Source: Cloeon dipterum (taxonomy: Eukaryota > Arthropoda > Insecta > Ephemeroptera > Baetidae). Taken from it: 64,000 nucleotides of DNA. Where the stretch lies: contig NC_088787.1 of NCBI RefSeq assembly GCF_949628265.1, positions 28,572,501 to 28,636,500 of the forward strand. The letters are read 5' to 3'. The notes beneath the pieces were generated by a model. That model saw only the letters and a program-made list of their open reading frames with translations. It had not been told where the DNA came from and did not search any database. Below, piece by piece: positions 1 to 11,060 of the stretch. A program made the translations under genes and the position numbers. The stretch's first letter is position 1. The number at the start of each line of letters is the position of its first letter.

Positions 1-3000
1 CAGCAAATAGGTATGCGACTCTTTCTTCCAGTAATACTAACAAAAATTTTGAATGACCGTGCAGGTCACACAAGTCAAAAAATGAAAATTGATTCTTTCA
101 TAACCGTTTAATTATTTCTCCCAGGCAACACTACGTATAGAAAATCCCTAACTATGCGTGACGGAGTTCACACTTTTCAATCCTCTCTCTACCTATTGCA
201 CGCAAATCGATTCACAAACGAATTGAATATTCATCTGGTGCTTTCCTCTTTCTCGTTGAAGAATGAGTGTCCAGCAAAGTTGCATGACAATGGAAATGGC
301 CCCGAGTTGTAGGCAACCTAAAACAATAATTGTTTACACACGGAGGAACGAAAAACGAATTCGTCTGGGGAATCTAAATTGCACGCTACGTAAATTGAGT
401 GTCAATGAACGAAATCAGAGTTGACACTGCACTGGTGAGGCAAACAAGCACTGCTCGTTGCGCTGACTCAGCTTTTGAGATGTTTTTAAACGCGTAATGG
501 CGATAATGAAGCTTTTACTTCAGATGGCATCAGAAGTGTACAAAACTTATATTTAACGAGAGAGTCATCAAAGTCCCCGTTAGAGCATAATCTAGACTGC
601 AATTTGCTTCCCTCGTCAATATATAACATATTTGTGAAAAAATTACCATCAGATATAAATCAAGGAAATTTCGTAATAAATTGAAGTATGTTAGTAAGAA
701 TTTAAAATATTTGAACAACCACGCGGTATAAGGAATGCCCCCCCCCCCTTAAAAATGAAATACCTTTTTCGAATCTGGGGTGATAAAGGGCTTAACAATA
801 AATTGCGCAAGATTAATATCCGAATGTCATTTGACCCGTGTAAATCCAGCCTAAACTCTAAAAATACTGCAATTCTCAACCACGCTCGTTCTTTCTCATT
901 CCGATAAACATTTAGACTGCATAGATTTCATCAGCAGACGGACAGCTGTTGCTGCAACGCGTGCATAAATTTGAACGCAGCGGCAGGAATGAAGTCATTG
1001 TGCATCAAACAGTTTGGTCGATTCACTTGTTCACTGTGCCTTTTCAGTGCATTCTATGCAAATTGGCTTCCTGCACGGTGCGGGCAAGACAAAGCAGGCT
1101 GCACGGATCGGCGGCTGCTCCCACAGAGATAATAATTCAATTCACAGTCGCTTTTCGGTCCAAAGAGTGTGTGTATTCTCTTTCTGCTCCGAGGAAAAAA
1201 GATGGCAATTATTATAGCGGTGACAGAGCGGAAGCAGCGGGGAATAAAAAAAGAATCACACACGCGCAGCGACACGTTCCAAGTCTCTCCTCTTCGGTGG
1301 CACATTCGTGAGCACGCGTTGCTTTAATTGTGTTTGAAATGGAATTGCAAGTAGATCAAGAGCGTAGGAATTTGACACCAAGAACTTTAGCGTTTTAACC
1401 GTGAGCAAAAGCTAATTAAGTTTGAAAATGGGGCTTCTCGTAAGAGAGTGACTTTGAAATGGTTATTATTATTATTATTCAACCGTAAAGCATGCTTCAG
1501 CTAGGAATAAATTTTTAATATTGTTCTGCAGGACAACCTTGCACAATTTTTATCTCTGACTTGTTTAGGAGACAATATTGAAGAAAAATTTGAAAAGTGT
1601 TTAAAAGTTAGTTTTAAACAATGACATTAAATATTAATTAACTAAAAAGACCACATTACGTATTTCTAAAGAAAAAAATTAAGTTTTATCGATGAAAAGG
1701 TATCTGGTAAGCAATTTTGCTTGCAGATATCAATATGAGCAACCTTCTATGCTCACAAAAATTTAACTAGATCAAAATGATTTCGCAAGCTGTTTGTTTG
1801 AACGATATACTTTTCCAACTGACTCTGTGCCGTGAGTTTTTTATACAATCACCTGTGTCGCTCACTTGTTTGAAGAAGAAAAATGGTTAATAGAGAACAA
1901 ACAGGTCGGCCGCAAAAGTCGATGAGCCCGAGGGCAATCGCGAGCGCGCCACAGTGAAAGTGAAACCAGGAAATACATTTGGCATCTTTGGAGCTGATTT
2001 CGGGATGAGAGACGGACAGACAGCAACAATTAAGGCGTAACCTAATATGGCGACGCTTAATTTGTTGTTATTAGAACACGCCAGCAAAAAATGGGATGCT
2101 ACTGTTATGATAATTGCCTATTAAATGCCACCCAGTGAATGGGAAACGAGCCGCCGAGTTTATGGCTTAATGCTCGTAACACTTTGAGAGCAAAAAAGTT
2201 TCGTCTTGCTTGTCATAAAATTAATTTTTACCACCAAAGTAAACTAGGTCTAAGAAAGTGAAGAACACTATTTTGAATTGGATGAAAAGATATGGAATGT
2301 AAAATAATTTAGTAATGAAAAGTAAGACTGTAAATATCCAAGTGACAAATTATAGTCACAAATAAAAAATATTAAAATTACGAGGTAGTGATTGTGTCTT
2401 GAGTTATCCATTAATTGCATAATCACCGTGCATACAAAACGAGATAAATAGGAGGAAAGATTTCACTTGTATAAAAGTTTTTAGGTTCAAACAGATTTAA
2501 AAATAAACAGCTTTGAGTAACAAAATTTTATCAGAATATCCTAACTGCATTGATTTAATTTGTTTTTGGATTTTTTAAAGTGCAGTACCGGCCATTATTT
2601 TTTGTCAAAGTAAAAACAATTAGCGTTAGTTCTAATCTAAGAAAAATCTGTGCTGATTTGTGAGGGAAATATATAATAGATAATTGTAAATAAATGCTAA
2701 GAATTTCAACCACGGCTTTTAAGCCTCCTATTTTTCTAATTCAATTGACGTGCGTGGGAAGATATTAGAAAATTTGTATGCATAGAAATCGTGCTAAAAT
2801 TATGATGGATGTTCATAACATCCTGACTGTTATTAAAGACCATTTGACAATACACTGATTTATTGCCTAAAGTTTAAACGAAAATTAAGTTGCAAGGCTG
2901 GGTTAGAAAAATTACCATTAGGTGTAGTGAAAGCTCTGCCATGGTGTCCTCTATGAAAATAGATGGCAATCAGCTGAGAATGTTCCCTCCAAATCGAGCT

Positions 3001-6000
3001 ATCGCCATCAAAACTCACGCACTGAACTTTCTTTCATTCCTTCCGCGACGACACAATGAGCCGAAAGCCTTGACTTTCGGATTTTAAAGGCAAAAACAAA
3101 AACCGAAATCGGCGGCGTTGATATGAATCTCTAGCTTAGCTCGGTGAAGAGCTGAGTGACCTCCATCCGCGGCCCGGTCGCTGACAAAACTGACGGAAGA
3201 TGATGGTGCAGACCTCGAAAAAGCCCCGCTACATTTCCATACCGCGAAGTGGGCCACGCGTCCCAGCGCCAACACTTGCACTACGCGACCGCCAAAGCAC
3301 ATTTTCACCGAGTTGCTCCTTTGTGGGGATTCACGCGACTTTGATGGTGGCATGGAAACTTTCTGTCGCGGTTTTAAAATTTTCGGAAAACGTCTTTAAT
3401 GGTGAAATATCGTCACTTAATAAATATTTTTTTGAGTTTTTTTATTAGGTATTAATTTCCTTAACTCTGTTTCCGAGGTTAAAATTTAAAATAAAATGTA
3501 TTTAAATATTAAACGCTCTTTGAGAAAAAGCGACAGACCAATTTGTCTTGTTACATGGCACGTATTATAATACTTTTTTAAATCACGTTCCTCATCAGGC
3601 ACAAATAAAAATGGCTAAATGCTGATTGTAAAAATTCACACTAATCCGTGGGTAACGATTTCAGAATAAATTTTGGGTTGTGATATTGATAATGTTCTAG
3701 CTGAAAAATAAATGACATTATCACCCATATAATTCACCAATTAATTCTAAAATATCAATAGAAAAACTCAAGTGCAAATTGATCCAATTCACAACGTTAA
3801 TGTTAAGTTATTAACACATTTGGAGCCATTCATTCTGGTGATCAGTGTCACCAGAAGAGTTGAAAATGCAATGACCTAAAATTTATATTCTTCGTCCATT
3901 AAATATTTACCTCATTAGCACGTTTAATGATTCTTCTGAACTGACCTTGAAGCAATTTCATTCTTCAATTCAGAGCACGATAGCAATAAAATTCGATTTC
4001 CATCACAATAAATTCTTGAGGTCAATTAAAAGCGTGCACAATGGTGATTATATAAAAAGTCGCGTTGATAATTCACCTCAGCGACGTCTAACTGGCTCTT
4101 TCGAATCAGTTTGCTTTTAATCAGCATTCTATCGAACAACTCAAAGCAAATCAACTTTGAACGTTATAACCCCCCTCAAATTGAAGTGGAAAGAGCCGGA
4201 TTAAGTCTTGCGCGTAATCCGACAGTTCCTTGACTGTAATACATCCAAATAAATTCAGCAGAGCCAGTTTTACTGCCGTACTGGCATTTACATATTGCAT
4301 AGGGTTTGAATAAACGCGTCTGCTGGCTTCATGAAAAAATGAGGCATAAACGAGCTTAAGAGATTGAAAAAAAGGTATTTTCAAATCGTACAACGCTAAA
4401 ATCTCGGACTACGCAATTTCACAATTTGGGAGAGTAAACCGATGCATAGAATAGATAAAATAAAATTGGCAAAACTAATAATCATGAATTACGCGTATCT
4501 CAGCACACAAGCCGCGACATGGCTTATTTAAATTTACAACACTGGCTCTCGCTCAATTTCAATTCAAAGTTGTGTGAAACCGCTGTCGATGCGAAAATTC
4601 CAGGAAAAGCGACAAACAAGGCCGGAATATACACGTTTTACATATTTTACATAATCGCGACAGAGATGAAATCGCGGTGAGCAGCGTTGTTTTGGCAGGC
4701 GACCAAAATGCGCTGCGCCATCACAATCAATGAAAAAGAGGAGACCTATAGTGAATAATTTACAAAACGACAGACGTCATGTCGTCCCAGTGCTCGTAAA
4801 TAAATTAGTGAATCTGACTGATGACGCGCAATGCGAAATTTTAAAACTACCGCAAATTGAATTTTAGGACTGTAAACACAGCGTGATAAAGAATTCAATT
4901 TCATTAGGTCGAATTAAGCTTTAAATCATGATAATCACTAGATGATATTTTGAAGTCTACCCGCTATTCAGTTTTTATAAAATCACGCTTCGTCAAAGCG
5001 AAGCAATTTTAAGAATTGTTTTGAGACTTTGAGAATAAAAAAAAACAAACGAGTATCCAAATACTCGTTACAATGGTATAATGAGAAATTTGTCATTCTT
5101 TCCAGTAGGGATTGCCATATAAGACGAATATTGTTTCACTTTTTCCTTAATCTGCTTGAAGGAAATCGGTATGAATTCAGTATTGCTGAACAACATTTGA
5201 AAGGAAACTGCACTTATTTGGCTACAATTTAAAATGATCCAACATGAACTGACATTAATAATTAGCACGAAAAATTATTAATATTTTCATTATAAAATTG
5301 CATTGACGGTTATTAACACCGATTTTAATTTAATATTAATTGGGAGCAAAATATTAATAAAATTAGCGAAAGTACTGAAAATACCCGTCTAAACTTTTCC
5401 CAATTAGTGATAATAATTTGTTGCGGATGTGAGAGCGCGCAATTTTTGCATGCCACCGTCATTGGGCAGCAAAATTATCTTTGAGACCTGATATTTTTAT
5501 CAATTTTTTCTACGCACACAGGAAATTTCGAATTCATGTTCATATGAGAAAAAACCGCAATCAACACTGCAAGCTGCCACAGAGGAAAATATAAGATTAA
5601 AAAGCCCCGGTCAAGCAGTCACATTGCGAGTGCAATGTTAATTTTTCTGATAATGTCAAGTCTTTATTTTAGAGCGCCTGTTCCACTTCTGCTTCGAAAA
5701 GTGCATAGCAATGCAAAAAGCTAAAAGCGACGGTCCGATATTCAATGAATGTGCAGCAGAGCAGAGCTGAATGGGGTTGATACACTGCTGCTGCTCGCCG
5801 ACCTAAAGTGGAAACAACCGGGAGCCCGCACTAGCAATGTGACCGGCGGCGCACGTACACGCACCAAACGTGCATAGTATAGTTGTAGTAGTAACCATGA
5901 CGACGACAGAGATGCTGGACCAGCGGCGGCGTATTTCAAATGACCTTTACCTGCAGCTTTTCTGGGACTCGCGCTCCATTCGCCCTACAGACTGCGCCCG

Positions 6001-7999
6001 TCTCGTACTTGCTTGAAGGGAGTGAGCACCGATTGGCAATTAAAACGGGAACAATCTACAACGTTCATTATTGTCAAAGGAAAATTATTATTGTAAAGTT
6101 ATTTTCGTAATTTTAATTGTTTCTAAGCTATGATATTTTTATCTAAATTTTTCTCTCGGGTCTAATTACTGGTTTTGCTTTCCTCTCAAAGTCTTTTTAG
6201 TCAAAATTAGAAAAAATTGAAGCATTATTTCTTTTTTGCTTTTTATCCCTGTCCGAGGACCGGAAAGGGCGCGCAATGTACTAGCACGAATGCTGAAACC
6301 TGGGTCCCAATAACACCGCGAACGGACCAGGCCGCACAGGGACCCAGCCCACTCAACGGCCACAGCATTTAATTAGTCATAAATCGTTTCTAAGAAGTTG
6401 CAATGTCGGTCAAAATTGTAGAGCACAAACCAAAATGTCAGTGTCAAATCTTGACCTTTGACATTAAGTTAAAAAATAAGCAAATAACCCTAAGTATAAA
6501 TGGTGTGAGCAATGATCAAACTTGGCGCTACAATTAAGTCCGACGTGCGACCCATCGATCGTACCGCAGACGAATAAGGGATTGACGGAGCTCAAAATTA
6601 GCTGACTGACACAATTCCGACAGAAGAAAGTGAGCAGCATGAATTCATGCACTTGAGAAGAAGCGCGAAAATCAATTTCAAGCCTCCTTGTTTTGCACGA
6701 TGACATAATAGAGAGCGAGAAATTGGGAATCACGTCTGCTGACGTGACAAATTTAATGGAGAATGAAATGATTTAATGCGTCAATTTAAATTTGTCACTC
6801 TTTTGTCCGGAATTAAATGAACAGCGAAATAGACGTATAGAGATTTCGTTTTCCCCTTTTAATTGAAAAATTAAATTTCTATTTTGAGGCTCTCCTTGTC
6901 CTTATGCATATTAAAACAAATTTTATAAAAACATCTAAATATTTAAAATATGTTGTATTAACTATACAGTTCAAGTCTAACAATCTCTCGAGAAAGAGCC
7001 AAAATTAATAAATAAAAAGGAGATGCACATAACCGACAATCTCTAGAGTTGATAAATAAGAAAATTTAAAACTAGAAAAGCATTATTTTTAGCATACCAC
7101 TAAAAAGTAGGTCTTAGTTGGATGTAAATAAAGGGCTTTTGGCGGTCGTACGAAAATCACATGAAGGTAGATAAATAAAGCCTTATTTTTATGCACACAT
7201 GATTATACGTGCTTGGAACGTGCAGTGGTGGGCGTTCCGAGTGTCATTCACCACTGGCTCAGGGCAAAAATGACCTCGGCAGGTCACTCGCGGGATGCTT
7301 GCTCGCTCTCCTCCGCGGGCAACACCTTTCTGCCGCGATTGGGGAACGGGTTATTTTAATGTATTCAGGCCTTAAACCTGATAACCGAGAACTTTGAGTC
7401 GGAAAACAAGGAATCGCGTAGAGGGCCCGTTCGGCCGCCGACTGTCAGTCAGAGGAGATGCATTTCCCGACCCGTTACCCGCATGTATTTTGCTATGAAG
7501 GCGGAGAAGAGAAAAATCTCGATTCATGAAGAATGGCAAATCGGTCGAGCCCAGAAATTCGGGACGGACGGACCCGAAAGGTGCAAGGAAAAAATGCAAG
7601 TGGCGGATACTCACATTTGACTTGGCCGTCATGGAAAAGCGAAGCACCAGTTGCCGTAATCCGCAGCTGAAGACACCAATCTGCAGCGATCAAAACATAC
7701 GAACATACTAACGTCACAATCGTATCAAAACTTGGCCGCCATACTGGAACGATTTTATTTTCTATTTGCATTCATTCAGCGCAGCTGTGTTGCACGCCCC
7801 ATCTCTTGGTGGTCCTGTGAGGATGCCACTGCGGATCTTCTGGTTCAACGACTGCAGCGCCACTAGACAACTTGAAACTTGTCCCCGTGTTAGTCTTTGG
7901 CTCGGTCGGCCTGCAGACGTTGTCCGAAAGAAATTGACGCAGCGCAGCCAATATTTTTGTTTTTGGCCCCAGGCAGTGTCTTCCTAGCCTCGACTGCTG
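1..7999. other. Gene-free upstream region
   Basis: I see no exon with recognisable protein content, no tRNA-like cloverleaf and no intact mobile element here. The sequence is AT-rich with islands of higher GC near 5.7-6.0, 6.25-6.37 and 7.2-7.9 kb. A short TTA trinucleotide run lies near 1460-1479 and a 10-base C run near 739-748. One decayed open frame at 4151-4474 is listed separately. The last 500 bases probably hold the promoter of the DTWD2-like gene. Intergenic status is inference; it could also be intron of a gene that starts outside the window. Confidence 0.5.
4151..4474 (-). pseudogene. Decayed open frame, origin unknown
   Basis: A single minus-strand frame runs from 4474 to a stop at 4151-4153 with one internal TAG at 4409-4411. 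The 85-residue downstream part has protein-like composition, with stretches such as KIPFFQSLKLVYASFFHEAS and VKLALLNLFGCITVKELSDY and a balanced mix of hydrophobic and charged residues. I do not recognise the family. Its isolation and the internal stop suggest a fragment of an old transposase or a pseudogene, but a chance frame is possible. No splice sites or neighbouring exons support a live gene. Confidence 0.25.
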
Positions 8000-8011
8000 A
8001 TTCAAGCTGTG

Positions 8012-8403
8012 GTGAGTGGCCGCCTCTTTATTTGCTCTTGATCTCGACGGGCAACTCTCGGCAGCCCGTGTTATGGATTTTTTCATTGAGCACCAACTGG
8101 CACCAACCAACCACCAACCCAACGCGAGCTCTTGACTCGAACGCCGCTGCAGGGTTACTTTGGCAACCTATGCGGACTTTCGTGCATAAATTAATTTTGC
8201 ACGGTTTAATTCTAATTGGCCTGTTTTAATCTCTCCACTTGTTACCCCACCGCGTGCATAAATATACTTGAATTAATAATTCATAAGGACACGGCTCGTT
8301 GGATTTCGCGTGGGGCAATGAAGAGAGTTTTCAAATTTTAGGCACGCATATTTACACGCTCCCTTGGATGAACAGATTTTAAATAATTGTGTTTCCCCTC
8401 CAG
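8012..8403 (+). other. Candidate 5' UTR intron of the DTWD2-like gene
   Basis: The start codon at 8408 is preceded immediately by a good acceptor (pyrimidines then CAG ending at 8403), so the first coding exon probably begins inside the 5' UTR at 8404. The nearest strong upstream donor is G|GTGAGT at 8011/8012, at the end of a GC-richer stretch (7740-8010) that would be the non-coding first exon. This pairing is inferred from splice-site shape only; no transcript evidence is available. Confidence 0.35.
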
Positions 8404-8407
8404 GAAA

Positions 8408-10982
8408 ATGACCGACTCTGAGGACGCGATCTGGGACGAATTAAGTGGAATTCCCGCCGACCCGCCTGTCATGAGGGACAAGTGTGGCGCCTGCAAGTAG
8501 GTCACTCCCTTAAGCCCAGTGCCAATAAAGTTTGACGCGAATGATTGCAGACGACCGCATTCGGTGTGCTGGTGCCCCTTCCTGCCACAGACTACCATCA
8601 CAACCAGGAGCCGAGTGGTCATCTTGCAGCATCCTGCAGAGGAAAAACGATGCCTGAGAACCGTGCCTATGCTCGAACTCGCCCTCTCTCCGGGCCAGTG
8701 CAACGTTTACAAGGGAAAAAAGTTTCCCTCAGCAAAGTGAGTCTAGCTTGACTCTTTAACGGATCAGCAAATGTGTCAACTCTAAACTGATATTCCAGGC
8801 ACACTGGTCTTGAAGAGCTGCTGAGAACGCCCAACACCCTTGTTTTGTACCCGTCAAAAGAGTCTATCCCAATAGAGAACATTCCCAAAGTGGAAGAGGA
8901 CAGCGAACCGTACAATCTGGTCGTCATTGACGGCACTTGGGCCCAAGCCAAGTCCATGTACCACAACAGCCCTCTTCTCCACAAATGCATTCAAGTAAAT
9001 TTTTATGCAAAATCAATATTTGCCTCTAACCCTGTTTTAATCTTGGCAAGCATCGCTAGTATAATCTGCAACAAATCCTCTATATTGAGCTCTCTATATT
9101 ATAGAATATTTTAATGTCAAACTATTAGTTTGTCAAATTTACTAAATTGCTTCTATAATACATAATTATATTGCGTAGAATTGACACAGTTTTGTGAGAA
9201 ACACAATCATGCTTCTATATCATGCAGCCTATTCGTGAAAGATATTGTTGACTTCAAACTTTTTAATCCTTTTGCTCAGTTAGTAATGGTTGTTTAAAGT
9301 AAATAGCTTTACAGAAAAATTGAGGAGAATCCTTTTCACCTTTACTTGAAACAATCTCTAAAAATTGGGAGAGCGCTAACATTTTCCCAGGTTGCCAAGC
9401 AAATATCTCAGAAAATTGACTCTAATCAAGCGGCATGCACTGTCTCCTTATTAAAAATCAAAATATATTTCGCCATAAGGAAAATGAAATGCCAAACTTA
9501 CTGCAGTCAGTTATACATAAAGCCAGCTTTTTTGGAAAATGTCCATGCATCTAGTTAAACCTGGTTTAATGCCATGTTCAAGGAAATGTGTGTATAATCT
9601 ATATAAATAATTTTTTCCCAAGTCTGAAGGGACTTGGAAAAAAACTATGATTTCAATTTCAATTTTCCTTGATTCATTACGTTGGAATATTTACAATGAC
9701 TTATAAATAGTTGTCAAGATCGATTTTAAAATACATCATCACACATACTATACACATTTACACACGTCTTTTCACTCACAAATCAAATTCTCATTAAAGT
9801 CATAACAATTGTATTTGTACAATATTTTTTACCACTTTCACGAATCGTTTGTAATTCGAGATGTCATTCACTCCCTGCGGGAGATGATTGTATATTTTTG
9901 GAATGCTAACTGTTGGGCTTTGCGTTGTCAGCTTCAAACTTACTATATGCACAAAAAGGTCGTTTTGGTTCACTTGGGGATTTTTCCTTGTACACCTCAC
10001 AGAGGGGTCAGACACTTCACTGTTTAAGGGAAACTTTTCAGGGTGGAATTTTTTCACGGTAATTATTTAACCTGTGACTGGTGTACTTTTTTTAAAATGG
10101 TTTTCTTTTCACTATTTCATCCAATCTTGGCCAGACAATTAAGACAATTATTAATGTACAATTTCAAACAAATATTGCTAAAAACCTGATGTTGGCAAAA
10201 ATTGTTATTGAAAAATCTGGTTTAAATTAGTGCCAGTTAAAACCTGCTGGTTGAATTTTGAAACACTCCACCGGAAACGGTGCTTATTCATGAAGTAAAC
10301 ATTTTTTTCATTGTTTAAGGGATTGAACCCGTGTTCAATTTAAACCAGGATTGGCAGAAAAATAAATTTGAAGATTAAACAATATGAACATCACATATAT
10401 TCTCATACGAGACATGAATTGCTGCTGATGGGGCTTAAAGTGATGATACGATCAATAATTTGTGACATTGTCTTCCTGTATTAAAGCCATTTTGTAAAAT
10501 TGAGCTGGTCAAAAATTCTCCTTTTTTATATTTATTTGTAAAGTCAAATTAATTTACTTACAACTAGTTATTAGCATGTATTTGCTAATTAAGTTTGATG
10601 TACAGACCTAAATATGATTGTATATTTGATTTGTTATCAATTAACGTTTGTGTCATTATAGGTTAAGTTGCCGATGAAGGGAGAAAGCGAGTACATCATT
10701 CGAACGCAGCCAAACGAAGGTTGTCTTTCAACGGTGGAGGCGGTAGCAGAGGCATTGGGCATCCTTGAAGGGAGGCACCGACTTAAACACGAGCTACTGC
10801 AACCGCTGCAGGCCTTGTGCCGCTTCCAGATATGGCACGGTGCTGTACCACACCAAAGCAAGAAGACGCTGCTTGACATAGGCGAGTACAGGAAGCCTGT
10901 GGGCAAGAGGACGCGCAAGAAGTTGTACAGCCTCGTCGACATTCCCTCTGTGCAGGACTGCAAAGGCAAGGAGCCAAGCTGA
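8408..10982 (+). CDS. DTWD2: DTW domain protein, DTWD2-like tRNA-uridine aminocarboxypropyltransferase
   Basis: Coding exons are 8408-8496, 8551-8736, 8799-8994 and 10662-10982 (stop TGA 10980-10982). All introns are GT-AG and phases agree, giving 263 residues, slightly shorter than I expect for vertebrate DTWD2. The N-terminal third carries the family's cysteine cluster CGACKRPHSVCWC around residues 26-38, split by intron 1. The signature DTW motif reads DGTWAQAK near residue 140, followed by the conserved RTQPNEGCLSTVEA segment. The C-terminus is basic. The family transfers a 3-amino-3-carboxypropyl group from S-adenosylmethionine to a uridine in tRNA, giving acp3U. The start is the first ATG after an acceptor and lies in frame with the cysteine cluster. 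Intron 3 (1667 nt) is much longer than the first two (54 and 62 nt) because it carries a retroelement relic. DTWD1 is the alternative paralogue, but the short CxxC/CxC N-terminus and overall layout fit DTWD2 better. Confidence 0.9.
9617..10057 (-). mobile_element. Decayed 3' end of a non-LTR (LINE) retrotransposon
   Basis: On the strand opposite the host gene, an 85-residue frame (10057 down to 9800) ends with a segment typical of the extreme C-terminus of LINE reverse-transcriptase polyproteins: SPTVSIPKIYNHLP, then a short spacer and a basic/hydrophobic end (FVKVVKNIV). About 160 nt downstream of its stop is a 7-bp stem with a 6-nt loop (CCAAGTC/GACTTGG, 9618-9637) followed by an A-rich run, consistent with a LINE 3' UTR end. 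No catalytic RT motifs are visible upstream, so this is a 5'-truncated dead copy inside intron 3 of the DTWD2-like gene. The family (jockey, CR1 or similar) cannot be fixed from this piece. Confidence 0.5.
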
Positions 10983-11054
10983 CGCGAACTCTTGCTTTAC
11001 TTTTACCCATTATTCATTTTTGTTGTATTTTTCTTATTTTTTATGATGTAAAAT

Positions 11055-11060
11055 ATTAAA
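11055..11060 (+). terminator. Candidate polyadenylation signal of the DTWD2-like gene
   Basis: ATTAAA lies 73 nt after the stop codon and is followed within 20 nt by a T-rich stretch. It is the first plausible signal downstream and would give a short 3' UTR. Confidence 0.45.

Noticed and set aside
2293..2306. TGGAATGTAAA, resembling the start of miR-1
   Set aside because: The match ends after 11 bases and no stem-loop surrounds it.
7772..8122. 116-residue minus-strand frame upstream of the DTWD2-like gene
   Set aside because: It overlaps another long frame on the plus strand in a GC-rich promoter area and has no family motif.
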